The translations under genes and the position numbers were made by a program. Source: Argopecten irradians (Eukaryota > Mollusca > Bivalvia > Pectinida > Pectinidae). From it: a DNA stretch of 64,000 nucleotides. Below, one piece after another: positions 24,046 through 35,907 of the stretch (positions are counted from its first letter, which is position 1; every line of letters begins with the position of its first letter). The notes beneath the pieces were generated by a model, which ran no database searches, had not been told where the DNA came from, and was given only the letters and a program-made list of their open reading frames with translations. The stretch spans positions 30,505,331 to 30,569,330 of the forward strand of contig NC_091143.1 of NCBI RefSeq assembly GCF_041381155.1. Direction: 5' to 3'.

Positions 24046-27000
24046 GTAACGTATATGTTTTACTAGAAATGTTTTAACACATAGAAACATATAGGATTTT
24101 AATGGATGTTTTTTATACGTACAACAGAACAGGAGAATAACAAAAACAGATCGATAATAGTAATAGGAAAGCTGTTCTTGGGAGCCACAGTAATGTACTG
24201 CTAAATTGATGCCGTGTTGTGCTCTATAAAATCACCATATCGATAGTATCGCGGTCAATATTCTCGTATAGAGCCACGAGCAAAGTGATTTTATTATTCA
24301 AATATAGTTAAACAGATTAAATGGTATTGTCACAGTCCCCATATCTTTACCATATTAATGTACCAGGCATTGTTATGTATTTAGACTTTCGTTTTAACTT
24401 CTAAATCTGGTTAAATGTTCATTCTATTCAAAACGGTAGAGCGGGTTAAGGTGACTCATGTTAGTTCATAACTGAGATGTAAATCCCCTTGGCTTAGGAT
24501 ATCGGCCCCTTTTATCAACCAGCGGGGTCAGTAAGGCCCTTAAAACCCATATTGTCAATGTGTATCTAATCGGAGAGCTTGTAAAACCCGTACCACCTCA
24601 GAATTGTACCTCTGCATTCATGATATAACAATACCCAGTCAAAACGATAGCTGGAATGGGGGTTCGTGAATTGTACTAACGATGTAGGTAAACAAAGTAT
24701 CAACTGATTTCCATCACTGACTGTCAATATGTCCGTGTCAAGGACATGTATGTTTGTAAAGCCTTTTATCTTGACGAGCCAACAGGGATTTTTTTTTTTT
24801 GCATTTTTCGATAGCAAAGCGAATTTATTGTTTGTATTCTTATTTAGAATAGCGACTTTTTCGAATTCTGAAATTGGATTGACGCAAGGTTACGCATTGC
24901 TTGCTAAATTTTTTGTTCCTTTTCTTTTCATGTTTTGTTGGATGCGTCCCTAGTTGGTACGGCATCCTTTATGCTGCAATTACCATTATGACACGAACAA
25001 TGACAATATTTATTGTACGTGAGAGATGCTAGCTATGAGCTATCGACTTGTGTATAGTTCCTGCATGTGTTTGTGCTTTAAGAAACATCGTGGAACTTAC
25101 AAAAAATGGATTCCACTGGTTCGGCACCTTTTTGCTCTGGAAATACTTTTATTCAGAAACTCTAGCACATGTTTTCAATTTATATCTAGAATAAATGGGG
25201 TTTCGGTAAATATTTCCTGAAGAGAATGAATTTGAAATGATTCATTCAGACATGTGTCCATATAACACCATACCAAATACTTCTAAACCACTTCAGAGTA
25301 AATTACATGTAAGTGTGTGTGGTTTTTGTTGGTTTGTTTTTTGTTGAGATACAGGTTTAAAAATGGCTTTCTATATATCAGACATACACAGGACAAAAAG
25401 TTTCGATGTCCCCTTAAGGACAACCCAGGTGTCAGAATAAGCATGTTCTGGACAATGGGCGACCATTTTAATTACGACTCGACACGATTCTGGGGTCAAA
25501 GATGACCCTGCTATAATTACCGTTCCTGTTTAAAGGTCGGACATCACGCAACATCCCTTTTGTCAATCTGTTCCATTTACGGTTTAAACGTCCCCACAAT
25601 TTCACGGTCTGTTTGATGCTTCTATTGGTATCATTTTACTACGACATGCAAGAGCAATCTCGTGCATGTATATGTGAATAATGTACGGTATAGTAGCGGT
25701 TGTGACAGATTTGTCAGATGTGTGTCGTGTTTTATTATTACTATACTATACGAGCGACAGAATTTTTACTACTGGGCAGTGGTGTTTGGTCCTGGACTGA
25801 CAATAAAGTCATAAAAGTGTCTAAAATACACAAAGTAGACTAAGTTTATGTACGAGGATCACAGTTTATAAATCTTAAACGCACCACACATATAAACGTG
25901 TAGCGAACATGAAGGTATAGGGGGGTTGGGTTGTTGACGCGAATGATTCTAGCGATTCTTAATAATGGTCCATCCATCAACCATGGTCATTTAAGGTCTA
26001 CAAGTCCACTATACAAAGTCATCACTTTATAATGTCTGGTGAATTATATTACTGCTTTGGCTCAATTTTCGATCAAGACTTTAGTTCTCGTTAGGTGTTC
26101 GTCAGGGATACGCATTTCGCCTCTTACTGTAGACCATTGTTTTTTTACGCGGTGACTTAGTATCACGCTCTAATGTGAAACGAGCTTTTCTCACCGTCAA
26201 CCTTAAAATATCGAAGAAATATTGGTTAACAGTACGTTATATGAGCTAAGTATATATCCTCGGTATTCCAGGGTTTACTTTCACTATCGTAATATAAAGA
26301 CAGTAATAGTAACCCCTGAAATATTGTGGATGTAAATATATGGCTGCTTTCCTACGGGAATTCACGGATTTTTTTTCAAATTCTAATCCAATGTACTACA
26401 TTTTTTTTGTAAATATGACCATTCCATTTGGTTCAGGAATTGTACCAAGTCTCCAGTGAAAACCAAGTCTCTAGTTCCTCATCCCAATCTGTACCATTAA
26501 TTATCCTATAGTACTACAGCTACTACTATAATCTATATTTGTCATCTTGGGAATATCCTGTTACTCCCGTACTTTAGAGACAATACCCAACGAATACAGG
26601 ATGCTGTAGTTGTGTGCCCGAGAGCTATAGGTCCAAAACCTGCTGTTAATGAAGGCTTCATTAGTAGATCTTCAATCGACCGTGGCCAGTTATATAATCT
26701 GGAATTAATTATTCATGCTTTGTGAATCACACTTAATACGAATGTAGTCACGTGATACCCCTCACACGCAACACCAGATGTCATAATAACTCCATTTCTA
26801 ATTTGTTAATTTAGGATTGGTATTGATTTTAGGTTATCTTGAAATGGTGTCGTCTTTGTTGTTTTAGCAGGACAGACCGATTGGTACCAGAGTTTTTACA
26901 AGATTCAAGGCTTAGACAAATCATTCATGAAATGTGTGAACCATCTGGTAACTCTAGATACCATTCACCTGTTTTTAGCATTATCTGTAACATCTAAGAC

Positions 27001-30000
27001 TTGAAATATACACTCGGAATCGTAAGGTATCTGTGTTGAAAGGCCGTTCATATATAAGGTCGCGTTTCCTATTTCACCATTTTGTTTGAATCCAGGAACG
27101 GAGAAACTCAGTACTTGAAACAAATGTCCGGTTCATTAACTCCTAAAGCTTTGTATGCTCAAAAGAAACATATCTTAATGATTTTTTAATGTTTTCCGGT
27201 TGGGGTTTGTATTTTCAGAGACGGTCTCTCTGTTTTGGGACTAGCTTAGTGTATATAGGACACATTGAGGGTCTAGAATATAGGCGACGATGTAGAATTG
27301 TTTCATTGGTTTTTATATAAGGGAACAGTCAAATCTTTCACCCAAGACATAGGGATATGAGAATTCGCTGCAGTTGTTGCATCCACTAGAGTAACCATAG
27401 ACCCCTTTTAGATATTTTAAATGTCTAGATATAAAAAAACTGGTAAAATAGCATTCATTGACGCGGCATTAACATTTGTAGAGTATTTTGACTCTTTTTG
27501 AATGTGCTTGTTCGTTGTCTTCGGTGGCATGCTGTAGTGAGATAGGACTATAAAAGTTCCACTATCGGTATTGCAAGGTAACAACATGGATATACCATTG
27601 CCTCCCAAAATAATAAAATATACAGACAGACATTCAGGAGACAACAACATGAGTATACCGCAGCCTCCCAAAAATATACAGACATAAATGCACACATTGC
27701 GACACTTTGCATACACGCGAGGCCGTCCTCAATTGACCATGGCAAAACAAACTGTATCTTCATAGACTTCGACATTTTCAGACACAGCTGTGAGAGAAGC
27801 CAAACTATTCCCTAACAAATAGGACATGATGACTTTACAAGATAAATTCCGGACTTGCGGTGTAAACTATACTTAAGCATTAAATGTGACCTTTCCCGGT
27901 TGTCGCCTGTTGAAATGCGATCATTAGCCGCCGATGTACTTGGTAGTTAGGGTAATTTGAATTCCGTTATGGCGGAGTAACGGGGACAGATAATTAGAGG
28001 TGTCGATGCGGTGTCTTGTTTCATTTCCCGAACATTTGTCACCATTAACACATTACATTGGATACATCACAATTACCTGTCAGAACTTGGCACGGAACTC
28101 GAGGAGTTAGAGAGACGTGATGTCATTTGCTTAGTGTTTTGGCATAATTGCATATTCTCGCCAGATGGTTCATCTTCTGTTGCCATAGCAACGCATGAAT
28201 AAGTGTGGCTGTACTTACCTTCTCGGGCTTCGAATTATGATAACTGCAAAATCCTACTAAAGAATAAGATGAAATTACAGATATTAAGGAAGGCCGAATT
28301 TAGGAAGGCCGATTCGGGTAACAACATAAACTTCACCTATATCCATGAAAAGGATGACAGCAATTTTGGGTAAACTTTCTAGAGAAATAGAACGCAAACA
28401 TTCTCGCCACATTGTAAAATATTCATAATATATATTCATTTGTATTTATTTCTCAGTTATAATTGAAACATTTAGATAATCATACAGGTCCTCAATGCTT
28501 TTTTCTTGTTGTATTAGACATGTCTATTTAGCCTCTATGTACTTAATGTATTACAGTAGATCACCGCCTTGGTCGTTGTATCCTAGGTCAGGCACTTTCT
28601 GGAATGGTGGTTTGGTGAGTCAGGTAGTCCATTACTAGACAAACAGCTTCAGCATGCCGGTAAATTTCATTAGTCTACACTCTCTGTGAGACAGCAACAG
28701 CTAGCTTTCTCAATAGGTCAGAAACGACCTTGACCTTTTAATCTGGGAGACTGCCACAGACTGCAAAGATGAAGATATTGAATCACAAAGACCGACTTAC
28801 TTCCTCCTTCATAATGTATTTTTTCTAGCCCTTAGATTCCGTTATGTGATGGGAAAACAATTTCATACCATGCTGATAGGATGATCTAGTTTGATGATAT
28901 TGAAAACGGGCCCAGCTTCGTCTTAATGATTCTTCAAACCACGGAAATGTCTTCTCTTTCAATTCTCAATAGAGAAACATGTACAAAGTTTAGGATCATC
29001 CATATATAACATTTTTTTTGGATTTTAGGAATATTCCATATTTAAATATTTTCTTTCTAGATAGTTTTCTTGAGAGAATTTTAAGTGAATGAATTTCCTG
29101 GAGTTTCATTAGTACTCATATTGGATGTACTATTCTGCTAGAAATCCATTGCTTGTTGACTTGGCAACGATTAGGGATGTGATCTCGGTACTCTTCAAAG
29201 GTTTCTGGTCAGGATTTTAAAAACGTATCTGGTCTATATCTAATGAAAGCTTATGATCCACATAGCTACGTATACAGTTGTTACTATCAGTAGCCTATAT
29301 CACACTGTGTTTCATATAGATAGACTTATATCCCTGTCGGCGTATACAGAACACCTGTTAAGAGAATTGTATAATCTCAAACATATTTTTAGAGCCAGTA
29401 GTGGTATGGAATTAAATGTTACCCTTACTTCAGGGAGGATAACATTCCTCCATACTAATCCTATGAAAGGGATTGTCTCAGAAAAGGCATTTTTCTTACT
29501 CCTTCCAGTAACAACCAAAAGCCAGCCGAACAAAGCTTTTGTGGGATGAGAATCTTATTACAAGTTGTACTAACATTAATTAAATAATCGTAAAGGATTC
29601 TCAACAACAGTTACTGCAAATGTAGAAATTTACGCGAGGGGAAGAATATCTCTCGGATATAATAGCTGTATCCAGTATGTGCTAAAATTCCCTAACTTCA
29701 AATTCTTCAAAGGAAATCAATACAAATATTAAGGGAGACTCCTTAACTTCAGATGTTTCTTAAGTTAACTCCTGCAATGCTTTCTTATGGGGAATTTCAA
29801 GTTCAGGAATTTCTTTAAATTTAGGAATGTTCATGAAACTGGGTCCTGATTCGAGAAGTGACATGAGAGCCAAAATCACGATGAAGATAACTTGAATTGC
29901 TGTAATATTTTGCATAATTTATTTCTATCTTTATGTACAATGATAAAGAGGTAGCGTACAAAAATGCATCACAATCGCGCATGATTATCAAAGTACTGTA

Positions 30001-30491
30001 TGCAAACGCACGTAATTGCATGACTGGCCCAAGCACGTACATCAGGATTTTTCTTGCTGATCAGAATATACTAGCCCTAAATATGTTAGTGCATATATTG
30101 TGCATTTAACACTATCTGGGATACATCTTACAAACCTGTACAGAACCTGGTTTGCATGTCTAAAGTGATTCCATCTGCTAAATAAATGAATTATCGCCAC
30201 AGATTTTTCAAAGGTAAAGGTATTACAAAAAACATTCCATGAGTTATTGACAAGGCAACAAGATCACATGCCAAATACTTTAAGATTATATAATTATGGT
30301 ATCTTAATACATCAGATATTTACTTAATACACTATCAGTCCATGTTATTTTGCTAATAAACTTTAACTTTGCAAATTAAAAGCAGACAGGATCCATAAAT
30401 GAGAAAATCAGTATTGATTACCTACTGTTTTCATTTTATGGATAAGTACACGTATACTTATAAAAACTTAATGCTCACTCTTCTATTTCAG
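24046..30491 (+). other. Probable first intron of the Ig-like gene
   Basis: 6.4 kb with no convincing exon. It holds a foldback element at 26254-26332 and a diverged direct repeat near 27581-27687 (AACATG, ATACC and GCCTCCCAAAA blocks twice). Other short ORFs are not recognisable. Confidence 0.4.
26254..26332. mobile_element. Short foldback related to the Mutator-like MITEs
   Basis: ATCCTCGGTATTCCAGGGTT on the left and AACCCCTGAAATATTGTGGAT on the right form an imperfect palindrome. Its outer end matches the terminal repeats of the elements at 22412, 43448 and 44584, as if only the two ends were left. Confidence 0.6.
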
Positions 30492-30790
30492 TGCCAAAAA
30501 AAATCGTTGTCCCTGGATATTCCTACCTTGTGCCATATGGACGATCAGTGATGTTGGAATGTCACGTGAGTGGGATTGAGCCAATCAAAATCAAGTGGTG
30601 GACTAAAGGAAAGCATGTAGGTAAACAGTGACATATACCATACGTCATTAATAACGACCAGTGACGAAAGAGACACTGTTGCTATGGATACATTCATTAT
30701 CAGAAAAAGGAGACAGGGACATACATATGTAGTGGATCGAACGCCTTTGGAGAAGCCTCCACGGACAAAATGGGCATTATGTCAAAAACG
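30492..30790 (+). pseudogene. Ig-domain exon, copy 1 (degenerate)
   Basis: After acceptor CTATTTCAG, phase 1 reads VPKKIVVPGYSYLVPYGRSV then MLECHVSGIEPIKIKWWTKG, the B-strand Cys and the C-strand Trp of an I-set immunoglobulin domain. The frame then meets a stop (AAACAGTGA near 30626). The second half reads in another frame as GTYICSGSNAFGEASTDK, the F-strand Cys and G strand. The donor is ACG|GTAAGG. Length is 299 bp, not a multiple of 3 as a phase 1-1 exon would need. So the domain is recognisable but its frame is broken, by decay or by sequencing indels. Confidence 0.65.
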
Positions 30791-31378
30791 GTAAGGTTAG
30801 TTGTTACATTTCCAACATGTTTGATTTACCAAGAAAGGTGATCATCGGAACCAACATGGGGTATGACCCGCCGATTTCTATTGTTTCAGTGTTTTATATT
30901 TAAGCTGCTAGTTACAATGCGGATTGGTAAAAAGCTAACTGCTGATTTACTCAACTGTCCAATTGAATTAGTAGGATTTTAAACAAGTTAGAACGGCTAG
31001 AAAGTCGTGCAATGCTATGAGTTGGTTTCCAAGTAGCTAGCACATATTGTAGCTCAAAAGTACTTTTTGGACAGTTAAAATGATGTGCACCGTCTTTACA
31101 AGAGTTACATATTGGTTAGACATTATCCTATATAAATGTTATCACTGCTAAACCTGGGAGCATAAAGTAATTATGTTTAATCGTCTTGTAAAGAAAGGCA
31201 TTATAAAATGCGCATGAATCATAGTTGTCACAAAGCATCGCTATATCGGCAAAACATTACTGCACACTCGTTCAATATTTTGTTGTGTATGGTATTGCTG
31301 ACAGACTATTATATATGTATATAAGTGAAACTTTTCACATAAGTACAATATTTAAAATTTAATTCTCTTCCATTTCAG

Positions 31379-31659
31379 AGGCATCGTTCTGTCCCTGGAT
31401 ATTGCCCTACCTTGTACAAAATGGACGACTCATGATGGAAGGTCACGTGAAGTGGGATTTGACGCCAAGTCCACAAATGGTGGAACTAAAGGAAGTGACG
31501 TAAACAGTGAAACATTTACCCATACGTATCTTATAACTGAAAGTGACAGTAAGAGGACATTGTTAGTTATAACATTCATTATGGACGAAAGGAGACAGGT
31601 GACATATCTATGCATGATCGAACGCCATAAGAGAAGTAACGAAATTCTTTTAGTTAACG
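31379..31659 (+). pseudogene. Ig-domain exon, copy 2 (degenerate duplicate)
   Basis: Duplicate of the exon at 30492: shared blocks are GTCCCTGGATATT, CTACCTTGT, ATGGACGA, GTCACGTGA, GTGGGATT and AGGAGACAGG. It has acceptor CATTTCAG and donor AACG|GTAAGT. One frame gives SDVNSETFTHTYLITESDSK and later RRQVTYLCMIERHK, but the phase entering from the acceptor stops at GTGACGTAA near 31498. Length is 281 bp. The first cysteine region is altered (GAAGGTCAC for GAATGTCAC). A decayed tandem duplicate is the simplest reading. Confidence 0.6.
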
Positions 31660-32075
31660 GTAAGTTATGTGAAAAAGTGACAAAAGATAGAAAACTGTGC
31701 CCGAGTGAAGACAGTGCTCCACTAGACACATAGGGACCAATTCTACCCGGCCGAAAAAATGATACTACATTAAAATGTATCATAAATGATGATTCGTGAT
31801 ATTTTAATATTTGTTCAACTTTCGATTGCATGGTTAATATATGAATGATGAACAATGATTGCTTTCCTTGATAAAGGGTAAAGCATTTATTATATCGCAT
31901 AACTGTTCCGCAAGCTCAGGCATCTGACTCTATAGATATACGAACACATGCATCTATATTATACATGTATAGGCCTAGAGGTATCAAATGCCTGTGCCTC
32001 AAGTAAGTTATAACTACAAAGTCGAATACATGTATACAGTACTAGTAGTACCGTATCATTTGTATCTTGGTGTAG

Positions 32076-32269
32076 GGTATGAAGACGAGGATATTCCGGG
32101 TGAGGAGGAAGAGAACGTAGCGATTGGATACTTAACCTCAGAAAACAGCGGAACCATATCATCGTCCTCTGGATTTTTCATTTACCTAGCAACCATTGTG
32201 ACCAGTCTGCACCTAACAACGACCGTAGTCTCCTCTCTCCTAGCATGTCTCCTTAACGCTTTATCATAG
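32076..32269 (+). CDS. Terminal exon with GPI-anchor-like signal
   Basis: Acceptor GGTGTAG, phase 1, then GYEDEDIPGEEEENVAIGYL and TSENSGTISSSSG followed by a hydrophobic end, FFIYLATIVTSL..SLLACLLNALS, and a TAG stop at 32267-32269. A Ser/Gly-rich small-residue stretch (candidate omega site) before a C-terminal hydrophobic tail with no basic residues after it is the pattern of a GPI signal. A single TM end is the alternative. Phase fits the Ig exons upstream. Confidence 0.55.
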
Positions 32270-32345
32270 TGTCAATCAGTCGGTTGTGTCTTTTTGTTTT
32301 TATCTCTCTTTTTATTTGTTATTTTGTTGTTAATTATTTGTATAA

Positions 32346-32351
32346 AATAAA
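32346..32351 (+). terminator. Poly(A) signal AATAAA of the Ig-like gene
   Basis: AATAAA 77 bp after the stop codon at 32269, followed by GTTTATATAAAG and a GTGT stretch. Confidence 0.6.
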
Positions 32352-32647
32352 GTTTATATAAAGAAGTACGTGTATTCTAGCTTATGAGTTCACGTCATCA
32401 TCGTGACGTCCCTTTTGTGGGGTCAGCAATGATCATTGTACAAGGGCTAATGACAACATTAAGCATTTGTATTATTAGTGCGAGCGTACTCGCACTATTA
32501 TTTCCCTTGTCGGGTGTACTGTGTACAACCGCTATATATATGCGCAGATTCAAACTGCGCACGCGATACCTGAAGTCAGTGACTTATACCGTTTAATAGA
32601 TTTCGCCGTTATATAGTGACACCGACCTTTCAAAAACATATACTAGG

Positions 32648-33592
32648 CAGTGGCGTAGGAAGATGAAACGTCATGGGGGGGGGGGCAAAGATCCTCAATA
32701 TTTTGTTGATTAATTCAACTCCCAACCATGTATGCTTTATATACATTTTTCATATATCACTAAATTTAATCCTTGTACACATTTATAGACAATGGAGTCG
32801 CTAAAAGGAATTAACGAATACGCAAATTGGCCAAATTAGCGTGTCAGCGTCGAAGGTGCGAGATTTTGGTGTTTTATTAGGGGTCTGAGGGTGACCCCCG
32901 GGATGAGTTTTATGTATTTTGATAATTTTGCGATCGCCCGAAAGCGCGAGATTTTGGTGTTTTGGGGGCCGGGGGTCTCCCCCGGGAAAAAAAATACGAT
33001 TTAGAATGGCTGAGATGAGTTTTACGATAAATTTTAATGATTATAAAGCGTTCTTAACATGGTAATTTTTTCGATTTAAAGCTACCTGCATTTAGAAATG
33101 ATAAATTGTGTCGTCATAACATTATGCAACACTACTCGATCTGATTATACCGGCTTCACACCATCGGCACATTGTTGTGTAACATAAAAAATGAATTAAT
33201 TGTCTCGCTAAGACATATAAACAAATTGATCTTTTAAGAGACATTTTTTTAAATAGTACATAGAATCCCTTGATGGACATTTTTAGTCTAGTTTGTGTGT
33301 ATTGAATTTTTACTATTTAAGGTTTGACATTATGTGCTTGAACGTTTTAAGAAATGCGCCCGCGCAGCGGAAAATTTTCTAGAATGAAGTTCGAAATATA
33401 TGCAGGAGGACCGTTTTTTCTTTCAAATAAGCATTTTTTTTTTTCAGTCGAAAATTTCAGTCGGCGAAAATGGGGGGGGGGGGGGCAAAAAGACATGTTT
33501 GCCCCCCCCCCGTCCTAGGGAACGGGGGGGCAGTTGCCCCCCCCCCCCTGCCCCCCCCCCCCCCCCCCCCCCCCCCGCTTCCTACGCCCCTG
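32648..33592. mobile_element. 945-bp non-autonomous DNA transposon with G/C homopolymer ends
   Basis: Terminal inverted repeats CAGTGGCGTAGGAAG and CTTCCTACGCCCCTG. Direct repeats CTAGG flank it at 32643-32647 and 33593-33597, a 5-bp target duplication. Inside the ends lie long G runs (32676-32685, 33472-33484) and C runs (to 26 bases at 33551-33576). No transposase ORF is seen. End sequence and 5-bp duplication suggest a hAT5-like element; the assignment is tentative. Confidence 0.75.
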
Positions 33593-34320
33593 CTAGGATA
33601 TATTTGTCGGCGATAATCTACAATGAATTAACAACAGTGATATTAAAAAGTGCTAAACGCATTTGTTTTGTGTAAACTTCAAGCGGCGTATTATACAAAG
33701 TCTTGCATTGGTCATGTAATTATAAGCATCTGATCGACTTTGGAAACTTCGGAACAATACAATGCAAATCAGGTTTATGTAGCCAATAAAAGAAACTGAC
33801 GAAACGGATAACTTTTAGTACCGGCCACACTTATTTCACATCATCCTAGGTCCTTAGTGTATGTTGCACTATCGCTTACTAAATCCTGACCGTATTTTGC
33901 TGCAATTCGAATAAATATTCATAAAATTACACAGCTTGCGAAAAAGAAACAGAATAAAAAAACACATTATAAAATATCAGTTTGAGTGTCAGCTCTAGAT
34001 CAAATGAACCCTCGAAAACGTTCAAGCATGGCACAGCTACAGGTAAGTCACCATGTGCATAGAGACTGGGCAGTGTTCTAGCGGACGACTTAAGATGTAA
34101 TGAAGTAAAGAAAAGTATGTATTACGATACACCATGGGCCTAAACCATCTCCTTGCAATAGACCCAAGGATTATGAGCGAAAGAGCTACGTACACATGTT
34201 GCCGAAGATTATTTCATACTGGAAATTAAGGTTAGAAAGTAGTTAGCGAGCACTTAATGCCTAACAGACATATTTCTAGTTTTCTTCTCTCTATACATGT
34301 ATGTAATACTGTCACAGTAT
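33593..34320. other. Spacer without recognised features
   Basis: No gene or bounded repeat seen between the G/C-rich transposon and the small tandem repeat at 34325. Confidence 0.4.
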
Positions 34321-34324
34321 TAAA

Positions 34325-34456
34325 TATATAGAGAGATGAAAAATGTCTATAGAGACAAACGCCTGTGTTCAGACAGCACTTACAATTTAATATATAGAGA
34401 GATGAGAAATGTCTATAGAGACAAACGCCTGTGTTCAGACAGCACTTACAATTTAA
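34325..34456. repeat. 66-bp tandem duplication
   Basis: TATATAGAGAGATG ... GCCTGTGTTCAGACAGCACT occurs at 34325 and again at 34391 with one substitution in the compared stretch. A 25-bp piece of the same unit reappears alone at the junction of the 2-kb repeats (36388-36411). Confidence 0.85.
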
Positions 34457-34483
34457 TGTTTTAGTTTGATTACTTTAACCTCC

Positions 34484-34640
34484 TGTTAAGTATTAACAAC
34501 CAGGGTCATTTAAGGACGTGCCATATTAATGTTTAGATGGTGGAGGAAAGTCGGAATACCATGAGAAAAAAACCATCGATTTGCAATCAGTATCTGGCAA
34601 CAATCAAATGTGGGATTCGAATTAGCAACAATTAAAAACT
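34484..34640 (-). repeat. tRNA-derived SINE fragment (copy 1)
   Basis: The reverse complement carries a degenerate box B (ATTCGAATCCCAC), then TTCCTCCACC and GGCACGTCCTTAAATGACCC, the tail of the SINE also present in plus orientation at 35255. The tRNA head is lost. Confidence 0.7.
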
Positions 34641-34658
34641 AAATAAAGCCAATAAATA

Positions 34659-34797
34659 TGTTTAGGGTTACATTGGCATTTTTTTTTTGTCTTTCACTCT
34701 AAAATGACCCGGAGTCAGAGATCGAAATCCCGACATTTTAAAAACAATTTCGGAGAAAAGTGGAAACAAAAATTAGGGTCGGTCGGGTAACCCTAAA

Positions 34798-34801
<4 letters not shown>
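34659..34801. mobile_element. MITE A (ends TGTTTAGGGTTAC), copy 1
   Basis: Inverted ends TGTTTAGGGTTAC and GTAACCCTAAACAGA bound a 143-bp element. A T-run of about 30 bases follows directly (34803-34832). Confidence 0.65.
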
Positions 34802-34830
<29 letters not shown>

Positions 34831-34835
<5 letters not shown>

Positions 34836-35175
34836 TGAACAGTCGGGCAAGGATGGCTAAAGTCGGTAAAAATGGTGTGAATGTATCCAGTATAATTCCT
34901 TATGAAATAGAAAAATAAAATCTCTCGCCAAAATCTCTGTCTGCGTACGAAGAAATTAATTTAAAGTATAGGAATCCTAAAACGTCCTCCCGGCTGTATG
35001 TCCGTGGTTACATTTACACGCAGCCTCGCTTTCAATGCTTTCAACTTTCCTTTACTTTAATGGTCAGAACTGGGAAACGTAAGTAGAACTTGGCCGTCGT
35101 ATTAATATGTGAGAACTTTTGGAAGACCAATGAACGCATTTAGACTGGTTTTCTTTGCCCGACTATTCACTTTAA
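34831..35175. mobile_element. MITE B, TTAA-flanked, copy 1
   Basis: TTAA + GTGAACAGTCGGGCAAGG on the left and TTGCCCGACTATTCACT + TTAA on the right. The TTAA target duplication fits piggyBac- or Kolobok-type transposition. 345 bp, no coding capacity. Confidence 0.8.
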
Positions 35176-35254
35176 ATACTTGAGTTTACAAATGTTGTTT
35201 ACTTTGTAAACCCTGAGAGTTTCGTCTTCAATCTAACATAGAAAAATTCCTTTT

Positions 35255-35540
35255 GGCCGTCGTGGCCGAGTGGTGAAGATGTTCCATTATAGCTGCAATA
35301 TTGTAGCTCAAAAGACTTTTTGACAGATAATTGTGTCGTCTTTAGTAGACCGGGTGCGTAGATTCGTTCTAGTTCCGAAAAATCAAAACAAACCGAGACC
35401 TTGAGTCGCGAGTTCGAATCCCATGTGGGGCAGCTATCGGGTAATAACTGTTGGTTGGTAATTTGATCCGGGTACTCTCTCTTTCCTCTACCGCCAAACC
35501 TGGCACGTCCTTACATGAACCTGGCTTTTAATAGGACATT
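35255..35540 (+). repeat. tRNA-derived SINE with an insert in its head, copy 1
   Basis: The head GGCCGTCGTGGCCGAGTGGTG carries a box A-like motif and GCGAGTTCGAATCCC a box B. The tail is GGGTACTCTCTCTTTCCTCT then AAACCTGGCACGTCCTTAC. Between the boxes sits about 60 bp (GCAATATTGTAGCTCAAAAG...) that also occurs at 31046 and, reversed, at 57788. So this is a SINE whose internal promoter is split, not a functional tRNA. Confidence 0.75.
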
Positions 35541-35907
35541 AAAGATGCCCCACCGCTGACAAATAGTATTTTTTCACTATCAAAAACAGGAGCAGACGAT
35601 TTAGGTTTTTTCTTCAGATACAAAAGTTAATTAATTTACACCATTACCACCATTGAAAAGTTTGAGCTTCTAATTTTACTTCAAGTTAAAAATATTTTAA
35701 AAAAAATAATTAATTGTATCCCGGAAAAAATCCATGACACTATATCCTATATGGAATGAAGTACTGATTGCGCAGGCACCAAAGGCAAAATAAATTGTTT
35801 AAAATTATTTTTTTTATTAATTAGACATATATTTACATGATTTAACACCAATTATTGTTCAAATGATGAATATCATTTATGTTCTGTCGGCGGTGGAGCA
35901 TCTTTAA
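35539..35907. mobile_element. MITE C, TTAA-flanked, copy 1
   Basis: TTAA + AGATGCCCCACCGCTGACA on the left and TGTCGGCGGTGGAGCATCT + TTAA on the right. It sits in the TTAA at the very end of the SINE tail, so it inserted after the SINE. Confidence 0.85.

Noticed and set aside
35255-35440. Intron-containing tRNA gene
   Set aside because: The insert is far too long and is itself a dispersed repeat; a SINE tail follows.
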